A stretch of 64,000 nt of DNA. Origin: Aeromicrobium panaciterrae. Lineage in GTDB: Bacteria; Actinomycetota; Actinomycetes; Propionibacteriales; Nocardioidaceae. The position numbers were made by a program, and so were the translations under genes. Within the stretch, counting starts at the first letter, position 1. Every line of letters starts with the position of its first letter. The stretch covers positions 186,001 to 250,000 of the forward strand of contig NZ_JAVDWH010000001.1 in NCBI RefSeq assembly GCF_031457275.1. Direction: 5' to 3'. Positions 32,476 through 41,136 of the stretch are shown one piece after another. Under the pieces are notes generated by a model. The model was given only the letters and a program-made list of their open reading frames with translations, had not been told where the DNA came from and made no database searches.

Positions 32476-33594
32476 TCAGCCCACCGCGACCTTGGCCTTG
32501 TTTCGTCCGGAGAAGAGCACAAACAGAATTCCGGCGGCGCCCACGAAGCAGAGGATCGTGTAGAGACCGCTGCCGATGGGTGTGCCGTCGCTGGTGATGC
32601 CGTCCTTGGCGTCGAGGAACTCCGGCAACGAGGCGAGCCAGAGCCCAGCGAACACGATGACCCAGGCCGCGGGATAGATCCGCGCGAACGGTGTCATCGG
32701 CTCCGACTCGTGACGGCGCTGCGTGAACAGGACCCATGCGCCGGCCAGCCAGATGAGGCCGAGCTCAATGCCCATGACCCAGGCCTGGCCGGTGACATTG
32801 GGGGTGTCGCCACCGAAGAAGCTCGCCGGGATACCGAACAAGCCCATCGCCGGCGGAGCCAGCGCGCCAGCCAGGAGGATGCGCCACGTGAGCGACCAGC
32901 CGCGACGTGGTCCCCCATCGGCCGACTTCGAGCCGACCAACTTCACGATGAGGAACGTCAGGACGCCGAACGAGACCGAGGCGAACAGCACCATGCTGCT
33001 CATAGGGACAGAGGCCAGTGCCGGGTGGTTGACGTCCTGGTTGGCGTCGTTCCAAGCCCACCACTTCAGCTGCGGGCCGAGCTGATCGAAGATCTCGTAG
33101 AACACCTGACATACGAACGCGACTGCCACGGCACCAGCGAGTGCACCACGCTTGAAGACACCGAGCACTCGTACGAGCTCGTACGTCAGCTGAGCCAATG
33201 CCGGGTAGATCGCGATGATGTAGAGCGGCAGACGATCCCACATGAACTGCACCGTGAAGATGTTGTGGGCAAAGATGAAGCCGAACTGCTTGTCGAGACC
33301 AAACCACTCCGGGAAGTAGAGCGGCGGCTCAGTGACGAACAGGTAGACCAGTGGCGCGAACCAGAACGCCAGGTTGACCGGATCACCCTCGCGGAAGCGG
33401 CGAATCGCATGCACCAGCGCGAAGATCGCACCAGCGATGATCAGCAGCTCGAGCACCGGTTGCGTCCAGTTGGCCAGGCCGAAGGGGTTGTGTACCGAGA
33501 CAACCGGGCTGACGTCATGGCAGTCGAAGCCGAGCTTCTGCGTGACGGCCTCGGCCGCTTCTTCACACGTTGCAGACGAAATCAGTGCGCTCAT
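32476..33594 (-). CDS. Polytopic membrane protein, function unknown
   Basis: A 372-residue integral membrane protein with about eight or nine hydrophobic segments, for example around LLIIAGAIFALVHAI, FWFAPLVYLFV, LYIIAIYPALAQLTY, GALAGAVAVAFVCQVFY and GLYTILCFVGAAGILFVLF. The loop HNIFTVQFMWDRLPLY and the stretch GPQLKWWAWND are distinctive, but I do not recognise the family. It overlaps the monooxygenase gene by 4 bp and is followed at once by a TetR gene. A transporter or membrane enzyme that works with the monooxygenase is the simplest reading. Confidence 0.75.
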   Translation of the reverse strand: MSALISSATCEEAAEAVTQKLGFDCHDVSPVVSVHNPFGLANWTQPVLELLIIAGAIFALVHAIRRFREGDPVNLAFWFAPLVYLFVTEPPLYFPEWFGLDKQFGFIFAHNIFTVQFMWDRLPLYIIAIYPALAQLTYELVRVLGVFKRGALAGAVAVAFVCQVFYEIFDQLGPQLKWWAWNDANQDVNHPALASVPMSSMVLFASVSFGVLTFLIVKLVGSKSADGGPRRGWSLTWRILLAGALAPPAMGLFGIPASFFGGDTPNVTGQAWVMGIELGLIWLAGAWVLFTQRRHESEPMTPFARIYPAAWVIVFAGLWLASLPEFLDAKDGITSDGTPIGSGLYTILCFVGAAGILFVLFSGRNKAKVAVG

Positions 33595-35066
33595 CGTGAT
33601 GCCTCCAGCTCAGGTACGGCAGTGCCAGCTTCAACAGACCAGTCCTTGCCGGGCGGATCCAGCTGGGGGTCGAATCCAAACGGGATCTTGTGACGACCGA
33701 AGACGTCTTTGACCTTGTAGCGCAGCAGTCCGAAGATGACCCGCGGACTCCGCATCATCGTCCCGATCGGCTCGTCGAGGTTGAAGACCCGGGCGAAGTG
33801 CTCGTCCACCACCTGGTCCTCGCGCGCCGCTCCGGTGATGAGGTTGAACATCGACGCTCCGACGGACGCCAGGATCTTGCGCATCCACGGCGCGACCGTC
33901 TCAGTACCGGTGGCGCAGTCGTAGCCACGGTCGCGGGCCATCGCCATCGACCACGGGACCTTGAATTCCTTGGCCTGGCTGGCGACGAATCCCTGGTAGA
34001 ACGCGGGATCGAGTGCGGTGGTCGATTGCAGGGCGCCGCTCAGGCGTACGGACGAGAGCGCGGCCGAGCTCATGCCCTGGCCGTAGAACGGGTTGAACGC
34101 GCAGATCGAGTCGCCGATGAAGACGACGCCCTCGGGTGCGTGAGGCAGCTTGTCGTAGCGGCGCCACTTGTTGCCCGTCGACTTCGTCAGGTGCACCTCG
34201 GACGTCGGCGTTGATGCCTCCATGGCGGCGGCGAACTTCGGAGTCTGCAGGTTGTTGGCTGCAGCGATGAACTCCTCCTCGTTGTGAGGCATGTCCAGAC
34301 CCCACGACCCCATGCACGCAATCGAACGGTTGCCCTCGATCGGGAAGAAGTTGCTCAGGTATTCGTGCTCCTTCGGATGATCGCCCTTCTTCTCCGTCGG
34401 CATGATGACCATGTGCTGCCACCACCAGGTGTCAGCGCGCTCCTCGGCCGAGGGAAGGTCGTACCACTGCGACACATAGGTGACCTTGGCGTCGAGAGTG
34501 ATGACCGGAACCTCTGGCTGACCTGCAGCGACGAGCCAGTCGGAGACCTTCGAGCCACGACCAAGTGCGTCGACCACGAGATCGGCATCGACCTCTTCGC
34601 CGCTGAACTTCGCGCCGGTGACCCGACCCGCGTCATCGATCTTGATGCCGGTGACCGAGACACCTTCTCGGATCGTGACATTGCCAAGTGCTCGTACGCG
34701 GTCGCGCAGCACCCGCTCGATCAGCAGGCGCGAACCGTAGACCATGTCCAGCGCACCCCGCTTGCGCGGCGACCAGCCGACATCAGTCATATGAGCTGTG
34801 TCCATCGACGCAATCAGCGGCATACCGCCAGCGGCGATGAGGTCCGCTTCGAAGCCGGGGAACAGCACTCCGAGCGCCCGCCGTCCCGAGTTGAGCAGGA
34901 AGTGAGGGTGCTTGCTCTGCGGCACCCCCTTGCGGTGCTCTGCGTCATGCGGCAGCAGATCGCGCTCGAGAACCAGCACCTCATCGAAGTGGGGAGCCAG
35001 TGCACCAGCGGCTGACAGCCCCGCCATGCTTCCACCGAGAACTACTGCAGTACGTCCGAGGGTCAT
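33591..35066 (-). CDS. FAD-dependent monooxygenase (PHBH-like)
   Basis: A 491-residue flavoprotein of the aromatic hydroxylase/geranylgeranyl-reductase-like group. The FAD-binding GGSMAGLSAAGAL is at residues 11-23. A second motif, DLVVDALGRGSKV, is in the middle, and the GD motif VVFIGDSICAFNPFYGQGMSSA contacts the flavin. It probably hydroxylates or epoxidises a hydrophobic substrate. It is the first gene of the operon with the membrane protein and TetR, and is divergent from an alpha/beta hydrolase across a palindromic operator. No KstR or KstR2 site is present there. Confidence 0.8.
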   Translation of the reverse strand: MTLGRTAVVLGGSMAGLSAAGALAPHFDEVLVLERDLLPHDAEHRKGVPQSKHPHFLLNSGRRALGVLFPGFEADLIAAGGMPLIASMDTAHMTDVGWSPRKRGALDMVYGSRLLIERVLRDRVRALGNVTIREGVSVTGIKIDDAGRVTGAKFSGEEVDADLVVDALGRGSKVSDWLVAAGQPEVPVITLDAKVTYVSQWYDLPSAEERADTWWWQHMVIMPTEKKGDHPKEHEYLSNFFPIEGNRSIACMGSWGLDMPHNEEEFIAAANNLQTPKFAAAMEASTPTSEVHLTKSTGNKWRRYDKLPHAPEGVVFIGDSICAFNPFYGQGMSSAALSSVRLSGALQSTTALDPAFYQGFVASQAKEFKVPWSMAMARDRGYDCATGTETVAPWMRKILASVGASMFNLITGAAREDQVVDEHFARVFNLDEPIGTMMRSPRVIFGLLRYKVKDVFGRHKIPFGFDPQLDPPGKDWSVEAGTAVPELEASR

Positions 35067-35082
35067 TCCCGGCCTTTCAGGT

Positions 35083-35115
35083 CAATCATACAAAGTCTGG
35101 ATGATTGTATGATTG
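35083..35115. promoter_or_regulatory. 10 bp inverted repeat in a divergent promoter (probable TetR operator)
   Basis: CAATCATACA (35083-35092) is matched exactly by TGTATGATTG (35106-35115) on the other side of a 13 bp spacer. It lies in the 91 bp between the monooxygenase start and the hydrolase start. The AT-rich, symmetric sequence stands out from the GC-rich surroundings. The TetR encoded at the end of the monooxygenase operon is the likely ligand. Confidence 0.7.
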
Positions 35116-35157
35116 GCCGAGAGCGCCGTCAACAGGAGGATCTGACACGATGCGCAC

Positions 35158-36060
35158 ATGACCGTCGAGGATTTCCCCGTAGAGCACGTCACCCTGCACG
35201 GCGAACGAGTCGCCTACCGTCGCGCTGGCCAGGGGCCGGTGTTGCTGCTGCTCCACGGGATTGCTGGCAGCTCCAAGACGTGGATCCCCGCGATGCGGTT
35301 GCTGCAGCACGACTACACCGTGATCGCTCCCGACTTCCTCGGCCACGGCGAGTCGGCCAAGCCGCACGGCGACTACTCGCTTGGCAACCACGCGAGCAAC
35401 ACACGCGACTTCTTGGATGTCCTCGACATCGAGCGAGCCACCATCGTGGGTCAATCCTTCGGTGGCGGCGTGGCTCTGCAGTTCGCGTACCAGTTTCCCG
35501 AGATCTGCGAACGACTCGTGCTCGTCGATGCCGGCGGGCTTGGCCGCGAAGTCAACCTGATGCTTCGCCTCGTGACGCTGCCCGGTGCCGAGTATGTCTT
35601 TCCGGTCGTGTTTCCAGCTTTCGCTGGTCGGTACGGGCGCTCGGTCGCTCAGTTCCTCGAGCGTCGGGGGATCCACAACCCGGCTGCAGGCGAGATCTGG
35701 AGCTCGTACGAGTCCCTGACCGACGCAACGAACCGTCGAGGATTCGTGCGGACGATTCGCGCTGTGATCGACCCGGGAGGTCAGTCGGTGAGCGCTGTCA
35801 CCCGTCTCTACCTGGCTGCGCACATGCCAACGCTGATTGTCTGGGGAGACCGAGACAAGATCATTCCGGTCGAGCACGCCCATCAGGCTCATGCGGTCAT
35901 GCCCAACAGTCGGCTGGCCGTCATGGAAGGTATCGGGCACTTCCCTCATGCAGAGGATCCCGCAGGCTTCGTGGAGATCCTCGTCGACTTCCTGCATACG
36001 ACCGACCCGAGCTCGTTCACCCGCGAGGAGCTTCGCGAACTCAGGCGTAACGGGGGCTAG
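35158..36060 (+). CDS. Alpha/beta hydrolase
   Basis: A 300-residue alpha/beta hydrolase of the meta-cleavage-product hydrolase/lipase type. The oxyanion region is LLLHGIAGSSKTW, the nucleophile Ser100 is in VGQSFGGG, the acid residue in VWGDRDKIIP and the base in EGIGHFPHAED. The triad is complete. It is divergent from the FAD monooxygenase gene and probably co-regulated with it by the palindromic site between them. The pair oxygenase plus hydrolase suggests a small catabolic route, but the substrate is unknown. Confidence 0.8.
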   Translation: MTVEDFPVEHVTLHGERVAYRRAGQGPVLLLLHGIAGSSKTWIPAMRLLQHDYTVIAPDFLGHGESAKPHGDYSLGNHASNTRDFLDVLDIERATIVGQSFGGGVALQFAYQFPEICERLVLVDAGGLGREVNLMLRLVTLPGAEYVFPVVFPAFAGRYGRSVAQFLERRGIHNPAAGEIWSSYESLTDATNRRGFVRTIRAVIDPGGQSVSAVTRLYLAAHMPTLIVWGDRDKIIPVEHAHQAHAVMPNSRLAVMEGIGHFPHAEDPAGFVEILVDFLHTTDPSSFTREELRELRRNGG

Positions 36061-36083
36061 CCGACCGTGACGCCAACGACGTA

Positions 36084-36097
36084 GGACCAATGCCCCT
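36084..36097. promoter_or_regulatory. Possible DosR/DevR-type box upstream of a PPOX gene
   Basis: GGACCAATGCCCCT resembles the imperfect GGRC-N4-GYCC palindromes bound by DosR/DevR-type response regulators in actinobacteria. It lies 59 bp upstream of a pyridoxamine-phosphate-oxidase-like gene, a class often controlled by hypoxia regulators. The match is short and only suggestive. Confidence 0.35.
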
Positions 36098-36155
36098 ATG
36101 TGGGCCGATAGGCGCGTGTGACGCTGGCCAACACAGGTGGGATGGAGGTGCCACG

Positions 36156-36608
36156 ATGCCCAACCCCGTGGAACTCAGTTATTGGCAATGTGAATCGATC
36201 CTTCGGGCCGAGGTCCTGGGACGAATAGCGTTCTCGGCACCCGATGGCCCGCACATCTTGCCGATCAACTTTTCGGTGGTCGATGAAGCAATCATCATGC
36301 GCACCTCGCCCGACAGCCTCCTGGCCACTCATGGTTGCGGTGTCACAGTTGCCTTCGAGGTCGACTACATCAGGCACAACTACCGCCGCGGTTGCAGCGT
36401 CGTGGCCCGCGGTGAGACGGAAATCGTCACCGACCCGGCCGAGGCTGCTCACATCAACCGAGTCTGGGAACCACGACCGTGGGCCGGCGGCGCGCGGCCC
36501 TTGCTCCTCCGACTTCGGTGGGGAGAGCTGAGCGGACGCCAACTGGATGCCGGCTGGGATCCGCTATCCGAGATGCCGGTACGACGGACTGAAACCCGAC
36601 CCCGCTGA
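36156..36608 (+). CDS. Pyridoxamine 5'-phosphate oxidase family protein (PPOX class)
   Basis: A 150-residue split-barrel flavoprotein of the PPOX class. The conserved ILRAEVLGRIAFSAPDGPHILPINFSVVDEAIIMRTSP block forms the FMN or F420 pocket, and VAFEVDYI follows. ATG 36156 with TGGAGG upstream is preferred over the earlier in-frame ATG at 36090. Members of this type are often found in hypoxia or dormancy regulons. A possible DosR-type box lies upstream. There is no reason to place it in the steroid pathway. Confidence 0.75.
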   Translation: MPNPVELSYWQCESILRAEVLGRIAFSAPDGPHILPINFSVVDEAIIMRTSPDSLLATHGCGVTVAFEVDYIRHNYRRGCSVVARGETEIVTDPAEAAHINRVWEPRPWAGGARPLLLRLRWGELSGRQLDAGWDPLSEMPVRRTETRPR

Positions 36609-36635
36609 GTGTCTCGGAGACTGCTTCATTCCGAA

Positions 36636-37265
36636 CTACTCAGTGGTGCGGTACTGACCCTGGTGGAACAACAGCGGCTTGTCAGCGTCGCCCTCGCCGA
36701 GACCTTCGACCTTGCCGATCACGAGGTAGTGGTCACCAGATTCGTGCACGTCCTGGACAGTGCAGTCGACCCAGCCAACCGTGCCCTCGAGTCGAGGAGT
36801 GCCATTGGCCGTGAGGTCCCATGCGACGCCAGCGAACTTGTCCTCGGCCCGCGATGCAAAGGCATTGGAGATCTCGGTCTGGTCCGCGGCGAGGATGTTG
36901 ACGCAGAACTTGCGGGTCTGACGGATCGCCGCGAAAGCACGTGAGGTCTTCTGCGGGAGGAACGCGACCAACGGCGGATCGAGTGAAACGCTGGTGAACG
37001 ACTGGCAGGTCATGCCAACCGGCTTGCCGCCCTGCACTGTGGTGATGACCGTGACGCCGCTGGCGTACTGGCCGAGTACATCGCGGTACTGGCGAGCAGC
37101 AGCTTGGGCAGCCTCGCCGTCGATCTCGACAACTTCACCCGGGCGCCACGAGAAGAGCTCATGGTGGCCACCGAGGTAGGAGTCGATCAGCTCACGGGAC
37201 GGCCACGACTTGGCGGCGTCGGAGCTGATGCCGTCGGGGAGTTCTGCGTCAGTCACGGAGCCCAC
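36636..37265 (-). CDS. hsaB: HsaB, flavin reductase of the 3-HSA hydroxylase
   Basis: A 209-residue flavin reductase that supplies reduced FMN to HsaA. The flavin domain runs from about residue 55: QYASGVTVITTVQGGKPVGMTCQSFTSVSLDPPLVAFLPQKTS, then FCVNILAADQ and HYLVIGKVEGL. The start is taken as GTG 37265 because GGGA lies seven bases before it; GTG 37256 is an alternative three codons further in. The N-terminal 45 residues are longer than the core family. It is the last gene of hsaA-hsaD-hsaC-hsaB, in the same order as in M. tuberculosis. Confidence 0.88.
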   Translation of the reverse strand: MGSVTDAELPDGISSDAAKSWPSRELIDSYLGGHHELFSWRPGEVVEIDGEAAQAAARQYRDVLGQYASGVTVITTVQGGKPVGMTCQSFTSVSLDPPLVAFLPQKTSRAFAAIRQTRKFCVNILAADQTEISNAFASRAEDKFAGVAWDLTANGTPRLEGTVGWVDCTVQDVHESGDHYLVIGKVEGLGEGDADKPLLFHQGQYRTTE

Positions 37266-37275
37266 TGTTTCATCC

Positions 37276-38175
37276 CTAACCGGACTGGCCGAACGCGTGG
37301 CCCCAGTACGAGACAGCGGTCGATTCGCGAGCAACCCAGCGTTCGTCGCTGACCGTGAGACCTTCGCAACCGAACTCGATGTCGAATCCACCGGGCGACT
37401 TCACGTAGAACGAGACCATTTCGTCGTTCATGTGACGGCCGAGCGTCGCTGATAGGGGCGCCTTGTGCTTCTTGACGCGCTCGAGCGCGCGGCCGACATC
37501 GTCGAGCTTGTCGACTTCGAGCATCAGGTGAACACAGCGGCTCGGGTTGGGCATCGGGAGGAACGCCAGCGAGTGGTGACGCGGGTTGACGCCGAGAAAG
37601 CGCAGCCAGATCTTGGAGCCAGCGGGCTTGCCGACGAACTCGCCGGGCATCGACATGGAGTCGCGAAGGCGGAAGCCGAGGACGTCGCGGTAGAACTTGA
37701 GTGCCTCGACATCGTCATCGACAGGGATGACGACGTGGCCCATGCCCTGGTCGCCAGTCACGAACTTTGCGGCGTACGGGGTCACGACGGGGCGTGATTC
37801 GTACGTGATGCCGTGGAACAGCTCAAAGACGTTGCCGAACGGATCCGTGAACCGTACGAGCTCCTGGACTCGGCGCTCGGCCAGTTCCTCAGGAGTGCCC
37901 TCGGTGCTCTGGACGCCAGCCTTGCTGAGGTGTTCGCGAGCAGCCTGGAGCGCGTCGTGGTCGGCAAGCTCCCAGCCGACGCAGTCGAGCTGGTCGGTGT
38001 CAGACGGGAAAACCACCAGACGGGCCGAGACCTCGTCGATGCGGTAGTAGAGGTTGTCCGGGTTGGGGCCACGGCCCTCGGCCAGGCCGAGCACCTTGCC
38101 GGCGAACTGCTTCCAGTCGTCGAGGTTGGTGGAGGCGACCCGGGCATAACCCATGGACTTGATGTCGATGGTCAT
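37276..38175 (-). CDS. hsaC: HsaC, 3,4-DHSA extradiol dioxygenase
   Basis: A 299-residue two-domain vicinal-oxygen-chelate dioxygenase that opens ring A of 3,4-DHSA by meta cleavage. The iron ligands can be placed as His147 (GMGHVVIP), His216 (CVHLMLEV) and Glu267 (GFDIEFG). His200/His201 and Tyr257 complete the active site. Length and order agree with Rv3568c. It overlaps hsaD by 4 bp and leaves a 10 bp gap to hsaB. Confidence 0.94.
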   Translation of the reverse strand: MTIDIKSMGYARVASTNLDDWKQFAGKVLGLAEGRGPNPDNLYYRIDEVSARLVVFPSDTDQLDCVGWELADHDALQAAREHLSKAGVQSTEGTPEELAERRVQELVRFTDPFGNVFELFHGITYESRPVVTPYAAKFVTGDQGMGHVVIPVDDDVEALKFYRDVLGFRLRDSMSMPGEFVGKPAGSKIWLRFLGVNPRHHSLAFLPMPNPSRCVHLMLEVDKLDDVGRALERVKKHKAPLSATLGRHMNDEMVSFYVKSPGGFDIEFGCEGLTVSDERWVARESTAVSYWGHAFGQSG

Positions 38176-39074
38176 GAACGGCTCCTTTCGACATGGTTGG
38201 AGAGGTACGCGGTGCAGACCTGGCGGAACTCGTCAGCCGCCTCGATCTGCGCCCAGTGTCCGCAGTTGGGGAACACGTGCAGCGTTGCCTTGGGGATCAT
38301 CTTCAGCGCAACGAACGCACCGTCGAGCGGGTTGACCCGGTCTTCGCGACCCCAGGTCAGCAGCGTCGGCCGCTTGAGCTGGTGAGCATCTCGCCAGATC
38401 AGGCCGTCTTCGAAGCTGTCGGGATTCCAGAAGGACATGCCCATCGACTGCATGGCTTCCTGCGCTCCCGGTGCCGTGGCGTCTGCGAAGCGTTCTTCGA
38501 CGAGTTCGTCAGTGACCAGGGACTGGTCGACGACCATCGTGGAGATGAACGCCCGCAGCGACTCGCGAGTCGGGGCAGCGCCGAAGTCCATGAGGCGCTT
38601 GACGCCCTCGGTCGGATCGGCGTGGAAAAGGCTGAGGTTGAGTCCGCCGGGGCCCATGAGCACGAGGCGACCCACACGCTCGGGGTACATCAGTGCGAAG
38701 CGTGCCGCGGTGCCGCCGCCCAGGCTGTTGCCGAGGAGGTGGATGCGCTCAATGCCGAGCTCATCAAGGAAGTCCTTGATGATCGTGGCCGAGTGGCGGA
38801 AGTAGTTGCCAACAACCGGCGGCTTGTCGCTCTGCCCGAAGCCGGGCTGATCGACGAGCAGCGTACGGAAATCCTCAGCGAAGCCCGGAAGGGCCGAGCC
38901 GAAGTTGGACCATGCCGAAGCACCGGGTCCGCCACCGTGCAGCATCACCAGAGGCAGGCCGCCACCAACAGCGGTCGGCTCACCGGCCTCGTAGTAGTTG
39001 AGGGTGAGGTCGCCGGCCTTGGCGGAACGGCGGGTTGATTCGCGGTCGACCGCCTTGTCGCCACTTGGGACCAT
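38172..39074 (-). CDS. hsaD: HsaD, 4,9-DSHA hydrolase
   Basis: A 300-residue meta-cleavage-product hydrolase that splits the C-C bond of 4,9-DSHA to give HIP (DOHNAA) and 2-hydroxyhexa-2,4-dienoate. The nucleophile is Ser117 in LLGNSLGGGT. The oxyanion loop is MLHGGGPGASAWSNF, the acid is in WGREDRVNP and the base in NCGHWAQIE. It is the counterpart of Rv3569c. The start overlaps the hsaA stop by one base and the stop overlaps hsaC. HIP feeds FadD3, the dienoate feeds HsaE. Confidence 0.94.
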   Translation of the reverse strand: MVPSGDKAVDRESTRRSAKAGDLTLNYYEAGEPTAVGGGLPLVMLHGGGPGASAWSNFGSALPGFAEDFRTLLVDQPGFGQSDKPPVVGNYFRHSATIIKDFLDELGIERIHLLGNSLGGGTAARFALMYPERVGRLVLMGPGGLNLSLFHADPTEGVKRLMDFGAAPTRESLRAFISTMVVDQSLVTDELVEERFADATAPGAQEAMQSMGMSFWNPDSFEDGLIWRDAHQLKRPTLLTWGREDRVNPLDGAFVALKMIPKATLHVFPNCGHWAQIEAADEFRQVCTAYLSNHVERSRS

Positions 39075-40240
39075 CAGTACATCCCTGGGTCGACCTTGTG
39101 ACCGAACTCCGACATGCCGAACATCTGCAGTGCGCGCTCGGGATCGTTGGCTGCGTGGACACGACCGGCGTGAGCATCGCGCCAGGCGCGCTGCAGGTAA
39201 GTGCCGTTGGCCAGCGCACGGCCACCTGACGACTCGAAGAGAACGTCGATCGCGTCGATCGCGCGCTGGGTGCCGAGCACCTGGTCGCGACGAACCTTGA
39301 GGCGCAGAGGGATCGGGATCTTCTCACCCTTGGCGACGAGCGCCTGCTCCTGGCGGATGTTGGCCATGCAGAGTTCCCAAGCCGCGTCGATCTCGCTGGA
39401 AGCGCGAGCGATACGTACGGCTGCGAACGGGTCGGACGAAGCCTTCTCGCCGAGGTAAGCAGCGCGTACGCGAGCCTGCTGCTGCTCGACGTGCTCGGCG
39501 TAGGCACCGCGTGCCATGCCGACGATCGGAGCCGTGATGGTCGTGGTGAAGAGCGAGTGGAACGGCAGCTTGTAGAGATCGCTGGTGTTCTGCTCCTGAC
39601 CGGGACCGAAGCAGCGACCGGTGTCACCCATGGAGAGCGTGAACTCGTTGGGGATGAACGTCGGGGCAACGACGATGTCGTTGGAGCCGGTGCCGGCGAG
39701 GCCGACTACGTTCCAGACGTCGACGATCTCGTACTTCTCGCGGGGAACCATGAACGTCTTGAAGTCGACGATCTGGCCCTCTTCGTTGGAGACGAGGCCA
39801 CCGAGCAGCACCCAGCTGGCGTGAGCCGAGCCGGACGAGAAGCTCCAGCGACCCTCGAGCGTGTAGCCACCTTCGGCGATGGTCGCCTTGCCGGTGGGTG
39901 CGTACGACGAGCTCAGGCGGGTGCTGGTGTCAGCGCCCCAGACAGCCTGCTGCGCGTCGTCGTGGAACAGGCCGACCTGCCACGGGTGAACACCGAGGAC
40001 CGAGGAGATCCAACCGGTCGAGCCACAGGCCGATGCGATGAGCGCGACAGCGGTGTAGAAGTCGATCGGGTCGGCCTCGAGGCCGTCGAAGCGCTTGGGC
40101 TGAAGCAGGCGGAAGAAGCCAGTCTCTTCCAACTCCTTGACCGAGGCCTCGGGGACCTGGCGAAGTCGCTCAGTCTCGTCAGCGCGCTCGCGCAGCGTGG
40201 GAAGGAGGTCTCGTACGCCATCCAGTACAGCCTGGGTCAT
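39074..40240 (-). CDS. hsaA: HsaA, 3-HSA hydroxylase oxygenase component
   Basis: A 388-residue flavin-dependent monooxygenase with the acyl-CoA dehydrogenase fold. It hydroxylates 3-HSA at C4 with reduced FMN from HsaB. Typical stretches are FFRLLQPKRFDGLEADPIDFYTAVALIASACGSTGWISSVLGVHPWQ and SGSAHASWVLLGGLV. The ribosome site AAGGAG is six bases before the ATG. It is the first gene of the hsaADCB operon, and a near-ideal KstR box is 34 bp upstream. It corresponds to Rv3570c. Confidence 0.94.
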   Translation of the reverse strand: MTQAVLDGVRDLLPTLRERADETERLRQVPEASVKELEETGFFRLLQPKRFDGLEADPIDFYTAVALIASACGSTGWISSVLGVHPWQVGLFHDDAQQAVWGADTSTRLSSSYAPTGKATIAEGGYTLEGRWSFSSGSAHASWVLLGGLVSNEEGQIVDFKTFMVPREKYEIVDVWNVVGLAGTGSNDIVVAPTFIPNEFTLSMGDTGRCFGPGQEQNTSDLYKLPFHSLFTTTITAPIVGMARGAYAEHVEQQQARVRAAYLGEKASSDPFAAVRIARASSEIDAAWELCMANIRQEQALVAKGEKIPIPLRLKVRRDQVLGTQRAIDAIDVLFESSGGRALANGTYLQRAWRDAHAGRVHAANDPERALQMFGMSEFGHKVDPGMY

Positions 40241-40274
40241 TGCAGCTCCTTGGGAGATCGTCTACGGGCAATAC

Positions 40275-40288
40275 TAGAACACGTTCTA
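40275..40288. promoter_or_regulatory. KstR-type operator upstream of hsaA
   Basis: TAGAACACGTTCTA fits TnnAACnnGTTnnA. The symmetry extends to 40270-40293 as perfect 11-base arms around AC, the longest in the window. It stands between hsaA (start 40240) and the divergent isocitrate-lyase-like gene (start 40330), and should control both. Confidence 0.9.
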
Positions 40289-40329
40289 GTATTAAGTCCA
40301 TCGGTGGGTCAACCTGCGACACTGGCGAT

Positions 40330-41136
40330 ATGAATGCCGCCGCTGCAGCGTTCCTGGCCCTCCATAGGCCTGGTGCCGGATTCATCCTGCCAAATGCGTG
40401 GGACGGCGGATCGGCACGCTTGCTGGAGCAGGTCGGCTTCCCAGCAATTGCCACGACCAGCGCCGGAATCGCTTTCAGTCGTGGCCTCCCCGACGCTGGC
40501 ATGACCGGCGCCGACATGCTCGACTGCATCGCCTTGATCGTCGAAGCGGTGGACTGCCCGGTGAGCGCCGACCTCGAGTCCGGGTATGGCAACACCCCCG
40601 ACCAGGTCGCATCGACCGTCGCCGCGGCCGTCGCGATCGGAGTCGTCGGCGGCAACCTGGAGGACGCGACCCCATCCGGAGGGCTGTTCTCAGTCGAAGA
40701 GGGGCGCGAACGGCTCGAAGCCGCACGAAGCGCTGCGCCCGCTGGATCGTTCGTACTCAATGCGCGCACCGACACGTACATGGTCAGTCACCCGGACGCC
40801 TTCGCCGAGACGATCCGGCGCGCAGAGCAGTACGTCGACGCCGGAGCCGACTGCATTTTCGTCCCAGGCGTCAGCGATGCCGACGAGATTGGCCGACTGA
40901 CCGCCGAGATCGGTGCGCCGGTCAACGTCGTCGCAGGACTGGTCGAGCCGGTGCTCGACGCAGCCACCCTGCGCGACCTGGGCGTCGCCCGGATCAGCAT
41001 CGGCGGCACCCTGACGCGCGCAGCTCTCAGCCTGGTCGACCGCGCCGGACGCGAAATGCTCGAGCACGGCACATTCGGTTTCGCCGACGGCCTTATTTCG
41101 TACGGCGAGTTCCAGCAGAAGCTGGGCAGCGACTAA
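40330..41136 (+). CDS. Isocitrate lyase/PEP mutase family protein
   Basis: A 268-residue member of the isocitrate lyase/phosphoenolpyruvate mutase superfamily. The metal and substrate motif [18 protein letters not shown] and the loop NARTDTY are present, but the KKCGH loop of true isocitrate and methylisocitrate lyases is not. It is therefore nearer to PEP mutase-like, oxaloacetate decarboxylase-like or 2,3-dimethylmalate-lyase-like proteins. It is divergent from hsaA across a KstR box. A role on a C3-C6 acid made during steroid breakdown is possible. It converges with hsaF by 4 bp. Confidence 0.75.
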   Translation: MNAAAAAFLALHRPGAGFILPNAWDGGSARLLEQVGFPAIATTSAGIAFSRGLPDAGMTGADMLDCIALIVEAVDCPVSADLESGYGNTPDQVASTVAAAVAIGVVGGNLEDATPSGGLFSVEEGRERLEAARSAAPAGSFVLNARTDTYMVSHPDAFAETIRRAEQYVDAGADCIFVPGVSDADEIGRLTAEIGAPVNVVAGLVEPVLDAATLRDLGVARISIGGTLTRAALSLVDRAGREMLEHGTFGFADGLISYGEFQQKLGSD

